A DNA stretch of 64,000 nucleotides from Gremmenia infestans (taxonomy: Eukaryota; Ascomycota; Leotiomycetes; Helotiales; Hamatocanthoscyphaceae). Shown here piece by piece: positions 48,086 through 62,000 of this stretch. The position numbers and the translations under genes were made by a program. The notes beneath the pieces are model-generated. The model had not been told where the DNA came from. It searched no databases and saw only the letters and a list, made by a program, of their open reading frames with translations. Position 1 is the stretch's first letter; each line of letters opens with the position of its first letter. The stretch spans positions 1,488,001 through 1,552,000 of the forward strand of contig JAFEVB010000036.1 in assembly GCA_032629725.1 (NCBI GenBank). The letters are read 5' to 3'.

Positions 48086-48779
48086 ATCCTATATTATAAA
48101 AATAAACTATAATCCTTTTTTTATTATACTCTTTATAAAGTAGAGATGTATTTAATATTAGAAGAAGTATAGAATACTATAAGTATTACTAAATATAAAT
48201 ATATAGTTTTAAAAAGATAAAACCTTCTATATATAATAAAAGATTAATCTAGCTTTTTAGATATAATACTAGTAATATTCTCTCTTTTATATTATAATAG
48301 AGTAGACGAAGATAGGTTTAAGATAGATAAGAATATATAGATAGGTAATAATTATAATATAGAGCAGACGCTAATATATTTATTAGAGAAGTTAATATAT
48401 AAGTAGCTAAGAGAAAAAGAGGCGTATAATATTCTAGGTAGTTAGTTATTTAGAACGCTAGCTTATTATTATAGGCTAATAAACAAGTAGCTAATAAAAT
48501 AGGTATAGAGAGTATTAAAAACAAATTCGCAGATTTTAAAGTACTAAGCGCGCTTTAGATCCTTTCTTTTATATAGCTACTACTAGATATATAAGATAGA
48601 ATAGATATTAATATACTAAACCTAAATAAATATAGCGATATAAACGTATTAGACTTAAATAAGATATAGAATAGCTCTTTAAAAAGTAATAGTAGCGTAG
48701 TAACCTAATATATCTTCTTTAGAGATAATAAATAAGATAGTAGCTCTATTATAAGAACTTTAATCTTAGATAACTTAAA

Positions 48780-51120
48780 AGAAAACTATACTCTACTTAA
48801 AGACTAGCTAATACTTTCTATAATATTTAATAAGAAATAATCTTATACTTTTTTTATTTCTAAGTATAACTAGAATCTAGCTAATTAGTTTTTAAGAGCT
48901 TAAGTTAATAAAGCTGCTATTAAGAACTACTTTAGCTAGCTATTACTTAGAAATAATACTTAAAATATAGATAGTACTATTAATAGCTATACGGATTTAA
49001 TATATATAACCTATAAGATTTCTTATAGAATACTAGATAATAATTAGTAGAAGATAAAAAAGATTATAATTAACTCTTAAGTAGTTAGTAGAGAGCCTAA
49101 GAAGCATATTCTTTATTATTATCTAATTTAAAAAGTTTTAGAATTTATACTTAGTTATAAGCTCTTTACTAAAGATCTTATTTAGATACCTATTTAGAAG
49201 TATTAGAATAATAGTAATAGGTATAAAAGAGTTTAAGATAAGATATATACTATAGATTAGTAGTAGAAGATATAAAAGAAAGTTTCTTCTAGTAGAATAA
49301 TTATTCTAGTATATATTAAATTAGATAAAACTTTAATAACTTAATATAGAAAGAATATAACTACTTGGCCCCTATATGCCATTCTAGCGAATTTGCCTTA
49401 GGCTCTATAATATAGCTAAAATCGACCTAGAATAATACTTATTATACTATTACTAATATTAAAGCAGATTATAAAAAAGTTAGATAAAGATATAATATAG
49501 AAGCTATAATTAGAGCTTTATTATAAAAGTATAAGTATTATATTATTATATAAGTTTCTAAGGCTTTTTTTACTAAACCTATACTAATAATAGATAGCTT
49601 TACTAAACTAGCTAAAAGTAGATAGCTAGTCTAGTATACGGATAATAAAATTCGGGATTATTATCTAATTCTTTTAAACCACTTAGTAGACTATTAAGAA
49701 GTAGCTCTTATTACTAGTATTAAATTCTTAAGATAGTATAGAATATATTAGATGCTATAGAATAAGTTATAAAATATTCTAGAGAAGTAGCTATTATCAT
49801 CTATAAATAAATAAAAGATTAAATAAATTAGTAAAATATAGAAAATATTCCTCTAACTAATTCTAATTAGATCTATTAAAATATATGCTTTGCTTAGAAA
49901 TATTCTTATACTAATATATATAAGAGCATCTTAATAGATATCCTTTATTAACTACTTAAGAGTATATTTTAAAACTTAATTTATTAGGTTATTAAGCTAA
50001 TCTATAAGCTAATATCTAGTAAAGAGCTATAAAGAGCTTTAAAAGATTAGATAGAAGTTATAAGCAATTACCTAGTCTAGTTTTATTAGATGCTCTTTTT
50101 AATCTTATACTAGCCTTTCTAGGACTAAAGCATTTCTATAAGTTTAGTAACTTTATCTTAGATAATAGAAGATAAAAAGCTTAACTTCTTTAAATTATTA
50201 TTCTAGTTATTACTCTATTACTAGTTAATACTATATCTTTAGCACTTTTCTACACTTAGGCACTTATTAACTTTATATTTATTTATAACTATAAAGTATA
50301 AAATAAAAAGATACTAAACTATTTCTATTAATATCTTATTTAATTAGATACTTATAAGAATACCTTTACTAAGTACTAACTAGTAGAAAAAGACAGCGAT
50401 GTCTATTAGCACTACTCTAAATTTTATACTCTATGCTACTATATTAAGTTTATTATTTAGTTTAGAGCTATGAATAGATATAATACCACGTTTATAAAAA
50501 CGCTATACTAATTCCTTTTAAAAGACTTTTTTAATAAAATAAATAAGAAAGATAGTATTTATAGATAGTTAACTTAGATAGCTAAATAGAACACTTAAGA
50601 TATAAATCTTAAGGCAATAAACTTAGTACTACTTTATTATATAATATATCTATTAAAAATAGTATTTAACTCCTAAGAGATAATAAATAATAGTTATAAT
50701 ATAACTATTATAAATTAGTGTATAGAAATGCTCTCTATTAGCATATAAGCTTAGACTATCTTTTATAGCTATAAAATTTTATCTAAACGTTACTACTTTA
50801 GCTACTAAGGCTTAGAAGGCTTCTAAGTTAAGAGGTTTCCTAATAGCTTTATCTTAGTTTATTTAAGAACGCTGATTAGAAAAGAGCCCGCATCTACTAC
50901 TACTAGAAGGCCGAAATTCAAGCTAGATTCTAAATAGCTATATAATTACCCTATCTAATTTGCTAGTTTCGGCTTAGTATTAGAAAGTAGATAGTTATAA
51001 TAAATCTAATCCTAATACCTTTAAAAGCAAGATAATTAGATATAGTCCTAGCTAGTATAGAAAAGGGCCTTGAAAATAATTACTATTAGGTATAAATAGA
51101 TATACTAATAGATAAGAATA
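48780..51120 (+). pseudogene. Plavaka/KDZ-like (CACTA group) transposase relic
   Basis: Three blocks on the plus strand match the fungal Plavaka transposase pattern if RIP stops are ignored. At about 49,285-49,420, RIIILVYIKLDKTLIT is followed by NITTWPLYAILANLP, corresponding to the family block in which a donor strand of the shape LDKT-x-L precedes WPVYLTIGN. At about 50,405-50,610, HYSKFYTLCYYIKFI is followed by AMNRYNTTFIKTLY, DFFNKINKKDSIYR and INLKAIN; these match the C-terminal His/Asn-Thr region (family form: HY..FI, D.YNTS..E..H, F...T.K....Q). Between them the sequence is compatible but poorly readable. Ends and inverted repeats were not located, and the limits given are approximate. 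The copy is inactive. Confidence 0.6.
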
Positions 51121-51689
51121 AGTATAAAGATAATAAAACACTTAATAAAATCTACTAGATAGAAAAAAGGTAGCTAAAATCTAAGCTATCTTATATATAT
51201 TTAATCTAGAGAACCTAGATATAAAAAGAAAGCTTATCTTATATCTAGTTTTTCTTCTTAATATATATCTGCTTAAAGAGAAAAATAGAAGCTTTATCTA
51301 ATTTATAGAATAATTAAAGTCTTATATCTAAAAGTACTAAAAGTCTAGAAGCCTAAAGGACTATAGAATTAAGGGTGCTAGATGCTAGAAGAGATTCTTA
51401 AAAGTGCTTATATTCTAGCTAAAAGGGTTTTATATAAAGCTAATAGCTTAAGATACTTTTTATATTAATAACTATATTAATTATTAGTAATATATAATAT
51501 TATATAAGAAAGATTAGATTAAAAAAAGATTAAGCAAGCTAAAAAAGCTAAAAAACACTTTAGTAAAAAGGTATATATATAGGTCTTTAGTTTAGAGTTA
51601 AGAGATAATAAGAAAGATAAGTAGAAAAATAAAGATAAGAATATAAGTATTATTAAGAATAATAAGAAGATTTATCTACTACCTAGTAT

Positions 51690-51835
51690 TATATTATCTC
51701 TCCTATCTTTATATCTACTCTATAATCTATTCTTTTATCTACTTTATAATCTATCCTTTTATCTATTTTATAATCTATCTTTATAATCCGCTTTATACTT
51801 ATTTTATAATCTATTCTAAGATATATTCTCTATTA
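51690..51835 (+). repeat. Short tandem array TCTATTTTATAATCTATC
   Basis: About six imperfect copies of an 18-27 base unit built from TTTATAATCTATCCTTTTATC. Pyrimidine-rich on the plus strand; the complementary unit resembles the array at 54,893. Confidence 0.6.
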
Positions 51836-54800
51836 AGTGCATACCTACTAGATATCTTTACTGCTTTATAAGTAATATCTTTTTTAAGAAAGTATATAGT
51901 AAGTTTTAATAGTATAAAATATAACTAAATAGAATATTAATTAAGTATCTAATTATATATAGCTCTTAAGACATAGATATAGCTATACTAGAACTACTTA
52001 GTAGTAGTGCTAAACCTAACTTACTATTATTATTTCGGTTATATTTTGCTTTTTTTCTCCTCTAATTTTTATCTTACTTTCTATAAAGCCTTAATCTTTT
52101 TAATAAACTATTTTTATAATAAAGTATATTTTTTATTTAAGTACTATATTATCTTAATTATACTATAGAGAAGAACTTGCGCCTAATATAATAGAGCTGC
52201 TAATATCAACTTAGATAATAAAAGACTACTTTAAATAATACCTTTTAGAAACTCTATAAGTATTATTTTATTTTAGATATTATTATATATAAGATTCTTA
52301 ATTAGTATATCTATAGCTTTTATCTTTTAAGTATATATTTACTCTTATATATTCTATAGACTTTATCTAAAAAAAAAGCTAAAAGCTAAGCTAATACCGC
52401 TTTAGTTAAAAGATAAAACAGACTTTAGAATAATTCTCTAGCTAATAATATATTTAAAAAAAGCTCTATATCTAAAGTTTATATTATTATAAGTATTTTA
52501 TATATTATCTAGCTTATTGTTTAGAAAGCTAATAACAACGCGCTATAATACGTTTAGTAGAAAAGGTCTATTCTAATAAGCTCTATAAATAATAAGTTTA
52601 AGCTAACTATTTATACTTTAAGCTTTTTCTAATAAGACTTGTTTTTATATAACTTTTAATATAACTTAAGAGGCTTTTTATCTTTCTTACTTATATATCT
52701 ATTATATAAAGACTATATCTTTTTAATTTGTTTAAGCTTTTTAGATGCGATTAATATTATAGTATATTACTATATATATAAGACTTTATTATAAAAGAAT
52801 AGTAGAAAAAGAAGCTATAGTATTATATATAATAGTAGATATATTAGAAGTAGTAAAGCTAGAGAAATAGATATAAAGGAGTCTTAATATAAAATAAATG
52901 CTAGTCCTTTATTATAAAGCGATCTTAAATAAAAAAATAAGTAAGAAAATCTTATTAGATTATAAAAAACTTTTTACTTAAAAAGTAAGTATAATCTTAA
53001 AGCCTTTATTATATTAGCTATATAGGCAGCAAGCAAGCTAGAACTAAAAGACCATATCTAGCTAAAGATAAATATAGTAAACCTTAGTACTTTTATTAGT
53101 AACTATTAGAAGTATATTATATTTTAATAAAAGCTTAAAGGTTTTAAGCTCTAGTCTCTTAATAGTAAGTTTTAGATTACTTATAAAGTATATAAATATA
53201 TCTTAATACTAATAGAAAAGATAATACTAATATATCTATTAGATAATTAATAGTATAGAAGAAAAACGCTTACTTCTAATAACTAAGATTTATAATAATA
53301 TGCTTTTAATCTTTAGTAAAAATAGAAGATCTAAAGTTAAAAATATAAAGAGGCAATTTTAGTACAACCTAGCTATTAATTATATAATCTTATTACCTAA
53401 TCCTATAAAGGTCTAGTAATATACTTTCCGGTTAAATAAGATACTAATAATTACTAGCTTAGCTATAAGAAGTTTCTAGTACTAGTTATTATTAAGTCTT
53501 TAATTTAGTTCTATAATATAAAAAGAATATATACTTATTATAAAGTTAATATAGTTCGAAAGTAGTTTAAGACTATTCTAACTTAATTAATTATTTTTAT
53601 ATCTATATTTATTATTATTATAGCTAAGAAGTAAACAGCTGATTCTTTAAGTTCTTAGTTAAAGTATAGTACTACTACTTATATATTATCTATTTGCTTT
53701 TATTATAAGACTAATATTTTGATTTAGTTATATAAAATAGTATAAGAAAGTTATAAATAAAGTAAAGTGCCTAAAAGAAAAAAGAAATATATACTATATT
53801 AGTCTTTAAGATAAAAAGCTATATTATTTAAATAGATAGCAATTATAGAAATAATATAGCTAATAAGTTTAAATAAACTATTATAGATCTAAAAGAAAAT
53901 AAAGACTATATAATATATACTTTAAAAGTTTTATCTTTTCTCTTATATTAGAAACTAATAGTATATAATATTAGATAGCTTAGTAGCTTTTATAAAAAAA
54001 AAGTAAAGATATAAAGATATAATAGATCTTATAAGCGAAAGATATATACTAATATTGCAATCTAGGATATTATATATTAAAAACTACCTATAAGTAGCTA
54101 TAAGCTTAGAAATAGTTATATGTAGCTAATTAGTCTAAAGAATAGTTATTCTAGATTTTCTTTTTTATAATAAAATAATAATAGTAAAGATATTAGCTCT
54201 AAAAATAAATTAAATATTCTTTCTTTACTATTAAAAAAGTAAAAGGTTTATATAGTAATAGATAAATAGCTAGAAGATACTATAAAAGGTAAAAATTATA
54301 CTTATTCTATAAAACTAGTTACTAAATAGTTAAATAATAAAAATATAGATTAAGAGTAAAAAGAAAGCCTCTATAGTTAATAATAAGCCGTAGCTTTTTT
54401 TAGTTAGCTAAGTATAGTATTTCTTTTTTCTAAAGATTATACTAACTACTAATTCTTTAAGAATTATCTAATAAGCTTATAATAGTTATTTATTTTAAGA
54501 CTAGAGATAATATAAAAAGTATAGAGTATAGGCTTAATAATAGGCTAGATTAGGAAATAATATATAATAAATAGTAAATAAAATTAGAAACTATAAACTA
54601 TTATATAATAAAAAAGTAGTAATATAAATAAAAAGAGATAAAAGTGCCGCAGAAAGTTATATCTAGTATTAAGAATATAAAGGATTTAGTTTATAAAGCG
54701 TAATAGAAAGTTAACTAAGTAGAGAAGGTTTTTCTTAATTAGTATATTAATAAATATAAAGTAAGCAGATAAATAAAGCTAATAGATCTATAGACTTTAT

Positions 54801-54892
54801 AGTTCTTATTACTTTTTAGTATTAGTATAAGCTTATAAAATATATTTATATAATTTATATTAAATATAATTAAGTTTAATAAGAATTATTAG
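51836..54892. repeat. AT-rich RIP-mutated DNA, unclassified
   Basis: No domain recognised. The stretch at about 52,800-53,640 reads without internal order but would be Lys/Leu-rich if translated in one frame. Because nearly every TpG is gone, open frames here carry no weight. Confidence 0.45.
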
Positions 54893-55262
54893 AAAAGAGT
54901 AGAAAGAAAAATAGATTATAAAGTAGAGAGAAAGATAGATTATAAAGTAAAGAGAAGAATAGATCGCAGAGTAAAAAGAAAGATAGATTATAAAGTAAAG
55001 AGAAAAATAGATTATAAAATAGAGAGAAAAATAGATTATAAAGTAGAGAGAAGAATAGATTATAAAGTAGAGGGAAAAATAGATTATAAAGTAGAGAGAA
55101 GAATAGATTATAAAGTAGAAGAAAAGATAGATTATAAAGTAAAAAGAAAAATAGATTATAAAATAGAGAGAAAAATAGATTATAAAGTAAAAAGAAAGAT
55201 AGATTATAAAATAGAAAGAAGAATAGATTATAAAGTAGAAGAAAAGATAGATTATAGATTAA
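54893..55262 (+). repeat. 24-base purine-rich minisatellite
   Basis: About fifteen tandem copies of AAATAGATTATAAAGTAGAGAG with AAA/GAA/GGA variants. One unit keeps the less mutated form GAATAGATCGCAGAGTAAAA (around 54,960), suggesting the ancestral word contained ATCGCAG and that the others lost C and G. Confidence 0.75.
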
Positions 55263-58200
55263 TATAAAAAAGAATAAATAGAAAAAAGATAATATTTAAT
55301 CTATATTTATATTCTTTACTTAATATAAAAGTTATAACTATTATTATAATTACTATTAAGCTAAAATTACTATTATAGATTCTAAGTTTAATATTATTTA
55401 TAATATAGGTTTATATAAAGATATTTTAATTTAAGCTATTAAATACTATATTATCTATTATACTTTCTATATTAATTATCTATAAAAAATAAAAGATATA
55501 GTTAGTATCTTAAGTATTAAATCTAAAAGTAATCTTATATATAAAAGTATATTATAAGAAGCTAAATAAGAGAATATTATAAATAATAAATATAAAAAAT
55601 AAAATATAAAATATATTATATAAATAAAATAAGCTTTTAATATTATTAAAGCAGGCTTAAAGCAGGCTTAGGCTCTTACTACTAACTTTTTACTCTAATA
55701 ATATTAAAAAAATTAACTTATAACTTTAGTAACTAAAGCTGCTAAAAATATTCTAATAATATTAAAAAAAGTTTTTAGTAGAATTTAAATTCTACTAATA
55801 TATTAAGAATAATAAAAAATATAAAGTTTAGAAAATCCTAAAAAAGAAGATTATATAATAAAGCTAAAGCTAATAAAGAAAGTTTCTAGTAAAATAGACC
55901 GGTTATACTAAGCCTATATAGAAGCCGGAAGATGCTATTAGAAACTATAAAGCACTTAATAACTAGAAAGAACAAATAGAGGTAATATAACCCTATATTT
56001 AATAAAGTAAGAAAAAGGGTAATATAATAGATTATATCTAATATTAAGACTTAGTATATAATATCTATATATATAACTTAATCGTCTTTTTATTTATTTT
56101 TTTTATCTATTTTTTTTATCTATCTTTTATACTAAGGCTTAGTATATAGCACTAGCGTATATAACTTTATATATATAATATAACTATAATCTTACTTTCT
56201 AGAAAGCTAGAGAAACTTTCTAGAAAAAGCTTATATAAAAGAAGCTTCTTTTCTCTTATTAGTTAATTCTTCTTATATTAAATTTAGACTTTTGCTTTAT
56301 ATATTTTATATTCGCCTCGTAATACTATTATAGCTATTAAAAAAATTAAAAAAAACTTTTATAATTATATATATTAATAGTATAAATTATTAGTATATTA
56401 TAATTTCTATAATAATCTAATTAAGTCTATTAATTTAAAAAAACTTAAATTTAATCTTATAATTTAACTTTTAATTAAAAGATAATAAAGAGATAAACTA
56501 TAAACTATATAAATCTAATAGTAATATTTAAACTATTAGATCTAAAAAAAGTATAATTATTATAGAAAATTTAGCTACTATAAAAATAGATATTCTAATT
56601 AGTCTATTAAATATAAAAAAGCTTAAAGAGCTTATAATTAAAATAAAGATTATATTAGTAATTTAAATAAAGTAAATAAGTTTAATAAGTAAAATATAAA
56701 TAAGTTTAATAATATAAAAAGTAAGAAAAATAAAAATATTATACTAGTAGAAAACTTTAAACTAGAAGAGTATTTATCTACTAATAAAGCTATTATTTCT
56801 AAGCTTAATTTAAATATAAACTAAGCTAAGAAAAATAAATAGAAGTTTTAGTATATTTAGCTAGTATTTAAGTTAAAGAAAAAAAAGCTAGCTAAAAAGA
56901 AAAAAGCTTTAAATATAAAAATAAAGCATTTTTAAAAGAAGATAGTAATTTTATATATAAAAGTATTTTTAAAATTAAAAAAAGTAGCTTTGAAAATAAA
57001 AAAAAGCAAGAAAATTAAAGCTTATAGTAAAGTAGCTATTAAATCAAAAAAAGGTAAATAAGTAGTAATAAAAAAGAAAAAAGAATAAGTAATTACTTTA
57101 TATAAAAGAGAAAAATATAAAAAGAAAAGTAAGAAAAAAAAAGTAAAAAGAAATTATTTTTAGATTCTTATTTTATACTATTTTATAAAAAATAATAAAG
57201 TAGATTAATAAGTATATAGAGGAAATTACTAAGAAAAGATAATACTATTAAGCTAGAAAACTATTAAAACTAACTAAATAAATTATTATTTTTAATAATA
57301 AAAAGAAAAAGAAAAAAAAATAATAAAATAAAGCTTCTAGCTATTTCTAATCTTCTTGAAATAATATTATCTTAATAAAAAGTTTTAAAATACTATAAGC
57401 TATTATAATATCTTTTATTATTTTTTATCTATTAAACTTAAATAAAAGATAGTTATAATTATTAAGCCTAATCTTCTACTCTATTACTAACTATAGATTA
57501 ATATAATAGATTTATAAATTAAGATTAAAAAAAAATAAAAATAAAAGTAGCTACTTATTTAAATAAAGATTAAATTAGTATTTTAAATCTTAAAATAAAT
57601 AATATAAAAAATAGTTTCTAAAATAGTAATAATAAATATAAGAAATAACTAATTTAATAGTATCTAATATTTAATATATAATAAATAGATATATAATATA
57701 ATAGTAGTTTTTCTATTTATATAATATCTATAATATATTTTATTTATTATAATATAAAGCTAATAGTAAAGTATATAATATTAGTTTATAAAAATTACTA
57801 GTATATTAGCCTAATAAAATCTAAAGCTAATAGAAAGCTAAAAGTTATTATAAAATAATTCTATATTATATAGCTTTATAGTTTAATAATATATAATAAA
57901 ACTTAATATTTTTCTTCTATAGTTTTTATAGCTACTATTTCTACTACTACTACTATTATATTATTTATATCTATAGATCTATAAATATATATTATAATAA
58001 AAAAAAAGTAGTAAAATTAGAAAAAGAGTGCTTTAGCTACTTTAAAATAGATAAACTATTTATATATAGTAGCTATATTAGTAGAGATAAAGTTAAAAGA
58101 AAAAAGATTAAAAAAAGAAAAGTATAAGTACTATTAGAACCTAGATTAAAAGTACTAGAGTATCTTTTTAAAGAGATACTAGTAGATAAGAAGAATTAGA

Positions 58201-58536
58201 AATACTTATATATTATACTATTTGCTTAAACTAAAATACTTATTATTAAAATAGTATATTAAATATTCTTATATTCTCTTACTATCTTCTAGCTTTAAAG
58301 ATATCTAGCTAAAGCTATCTAGTAGTTTACTACTAGGATCTAGTAGTACTATAATAGTTTAAAAAAGTTTAAAGTTTAGATATTTTATAAGCTAAGGCTT
58401 TTATCTAGTAGTATTTAATAATAAGTAATAATAATAAATAGATTTCTATATTAAATAATATACTTATATTATTAAAAAAACTAACTAGAAAATAGATTAT
58501 ATATTATATTTAATTAATTCTATATACTTTATAAAG
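55263..58536. repeat. AT-rich RIP-mutated DNA, unclassified
   Basis: No gene readable. The stretch at about 56,400-57,150 would give a Lys-rich sequence on the plus strand, similar in feel to the C-termini of pogo-type transposases, but no catalytic block is seen. At 57,873-57,900 lies the reverse complement of the word at 27,011-27,038. Confidence 0.45.
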
Positions 58537-58541
58537 CTAGC

Positions 58542-59007
58542 TGTTACGAAGGTAACATATGACTAGGGGACCTTAGGCTCAATATCTAGTTCGCTAGATA
58601 TAGAAGAACCCCTAGAAGAAAGAAGGCTCCTTTATAGTAGCTAGTATAATAACTACGCATAATGGTCAGCCGGCCACATGACGCGTTACGTAGATGGATC
58701 ATTTAGATCGCAATAATCTATATAATCCGGGATTAGTAGAATCAGAATAATCTATATAATCTAGGACATAAAGGTTCTATATAAGACTGGGTTATTACCT
58801 ATTAGATAGGAGCTTTATGCTTAACTTAAATAGTATTTCCTAATATACGCTTATTACTTTATACTTTATAATAAGCTATACTTCTAAGTATAGCAACCAG
58901 TGATCTATTAATAGATACCGATATTAATCTAATAATAATCTAGGTCTAGGGACCTACTTAAGTCATAAGACTTACCCTAGTACTATATAGGCTAGGCGAT
59001 CGTTATA
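58542..59007 (+). repeat. 5' LTR of copy B
   Basis: 466 bases, aligned end to end with the LTRs of copy A. The left end TGTTACG is the least mutated of the four LTR copies in the window and defines the original terminal bases. The right end reads CGTTATA, followed by CTTTAAGCACTAG as in copy A. Confidence 0.88.
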
Positions 59008-59049
59008 CTTTAAGCACTAGTCTCTCTATCGACGGAATAATATTATCTA

Positions 59050-62000
59050 CTAGATCTACTAAGGGGAAAGACACCCTAACCCTAACGCTAACTCTAGCTT
59101 CCACGCCGGCACTAGCCTAGACCCTCGCGGTATAGGAATAAACTGCGATTATTAAGACACCTAATATATTCTATAGGGATAAGGGCAAGTTGGATAACTT
59201 CCTAACTTTAATAGATATATATATCCTATTTAACTAATACTTATTTGAAACTAAGGTAGTAAAGGTTATCTATATAATTAGTTACCTTTAGAGCGTGGCC
59301 TTTAACTAGGTTAAGACCTATATTAACAACTTTATAGCAAATAAGACTAGTTAAGGACAAGTTATAACTAGAGCAAGGACCTTAACTTAGACTATATTTA
59401 TAAGCTATAAGGCATTTAAGAAAAACATCCGATAAGTCTTTAGCGACCTTAAATAGTAAAGTACGGCTGAATAGGAGCTATAACAACTAAGGTAGAATAA
59501 GTTAGCCTCTAAGTATATGGCTAGGTTCTAGTAGTATTTAGATATGGCAGGATAGGGCAATCGCGCCCTAACTAGCTAGTACTACGTAGGACTAAAGGAC
59601 TTTATTAAGGACGAGCTAACTAGGATAGACTAACTAAATAGTCTGCTAAAATAATTAAGGAAGCGGTTAAGATTAATAACCGATTCTTTAAGAGGTCCTT
59701 TAAATAGAAGGGGACCTATAACTTTAGTAAACGATTAGGGAAGATAGGATTAATAGCAAGGAAGGACTAGGGGGATCTAATAGAAATTAACGCCGCTTAC
59801 TAGAAGCTAAGCCTACTCTCTAAGGAAAAACGGGACGAGCGACGTTAGAAGGGACTCTATTTTAAGTGTGGATTGCCTAGACACTTAGCATCCTCTTATA
59901 GGTAGAAGAAGGGGAAAGGACCCTAAAAGAAACGAAATATAAGCGCGGCTATATAAACCTTAGGTGCAGCATTACAACTAGACCCTTAAGGGGTAGGAGT
60001 ATAGCATGCAACCACCTAAATATAAAAGCTAGGAAATAAACTAGAAGAAAAGGCAAGCCTATCTTAGGATCCTATAGACCAGCTACCTAATATAGATAAA
60101 GAATAGATTATAGCTAGCAATAAGCTTTCTGCAGGAAACTAGTAGGAACCTAAAGAGGGGGATAAACCAGCCTTTAAAGGGGACTTCTAGCTAGGAATAG
60201 AGAAACCAGAAGAAGGCATATACTATATAGTTATATACTAAGATATACAACAAGTCGTCTTTAGAGCACCTTAACGGCCTAGGATCGTCAAAGGCATCCC
60301 TAGAGAGGAGATGCTAAGGCTAAGCTTAATTATAGAGCTAGGAGACATCTAGGAGATTACTAGTAAAGGGTTAGGCAAACGCATTTAGAGGAAAACAACT
60401 TTTCCTCTATTTCCCTATAAACCTAACAATTTTCGCCTAGTAATATATTAGTAATAAAGCATAAAGCATATTCGCGCTAAACACCCCTATACCAACTAAC
60501 AAGGTAGGAAAGCAGTTACCAACTATAGGAAAACCAATTTATAGGATACGAGGTCCTAGAAGGAAGACGACTAGGAAAGCAAGTAGCGGCTATAGGGGGC
60601 TAAAACCATATAATACTAAACGCCTATACTAGAGGAAAGGAGCTACGGGTTATACTTAACTCTAGTGCGTAGGGGAACTTCATCTCGCTAGAAGCTATAA
60701 AGAGGCTTAATATACTAGTATAAGAGAAGAAGGAACCCTACCCTACTTACTATTATTAATAGGACAGCGATTAAAATAAATAGAGGGATAGTTAAGCATA
60801 AGACTATACCTATACAGGTAACTATTAGAGGTTACTAGAGGAAATCAGCCTGGATATAATCTGTATCGGAGATAATTAGGCCATTTTTAGTATTCCTTAG
60901 ATTAGATAATATAATCTAGAAATTAACTAGGAAACTTATAAGGTGAAGTTTACCTAATATAGCTATGTATTAAAATAACTATATAGCTATAGAGAGGTTA
61001 GCGCTACCTCCTATAACGCGCTAGGGCACGCAACCTAAGGCCCTCTACCAGATAATACGAAGGTCGAAAAAGAGATACCAGTATAGTATAAGAAGTTTAA
61101 ATAGATATTTAATAACCTGCAAAGTAAGAAGGCCTTACCTAAATATTAACTATAGGACTATAAGATACCGCTTAAGGAAGGATGCAAACCTTCTTAGGAA
61201 CTACTTCGCTGGTATAGTAAAGAAGAGATAAGACTATAGAGGGAGTATATTAATAAGGCATTATCTAAGGGATGGATAAGGGAGTCGCACTCCCTATTAG
61301 GAGCGCTAACGCTATTTGAAAGAAGAAAGACAGACTGGATCAATTTTGCGTTAACTACTAAAAGTTAAATAAGATAACTATAAAAAATTAATACCTACTA
61401 CCACAGGCAGACGATATGCAAGACCGTCTAAGAAAGGCGGTGATCTTTATATAACTGGATATAAGGGACGCATATTACCTAATCCGCATTATAAAGGGCA
61501 AGGAATAGAAAACGGCATTTTAAACTAGATTTAGTTACTATAAGTACTAGGTTATACTATTTAGGCTAACTAACGCCCTAGCAACCTATTAAGAAGTTAA
61601 CTATAACACGTTAAGGGCTTTCTTAGATAGGTTCTATATATATTACCTTAATAATATACTAGTGTATTTAGATAACGAGGAATAGTATATAGAACATATA
61701 ACATAGGTCTTAGAAGCACTCGCGGCGAAGGGATTCCGCCTAAAGCTATTTAAGTGCAACTTTCTATATAAAAGAAATCACCTTTCTAGGCTATATAATT
61801 ACGCCAGGGAAAATCGGCCTAGACCTTAAAAAGGTCCGAGCGATTATTACCTAGGAAACGCTAACTATAGTTAAATAGGTGTAATCTTTCCTAGGATTCG
61901 CAAACTTCTGCCGGAAGTTTATTAAGTTATATTTAAAGAAGGCTCTACTACTTATAGACCTAATAAAAAAGGAGAAAGAGTTTAAATAGATAGATAAAGC

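Noticed and set aside
54893..55262. Regular short repeats resembling a CRISPR array
   Set aside because: Units are directly adjacent with no unique spacers, and the DNA is fungal. It is a minisatellite.
56400..57150. Lys-rich stretch as a pogo/Fot1 transposase C-terminus
   Set aside because: Lys richness is expected for A-rich DNA. No catalytic block or inverted repeat was found, so I do not call an element.
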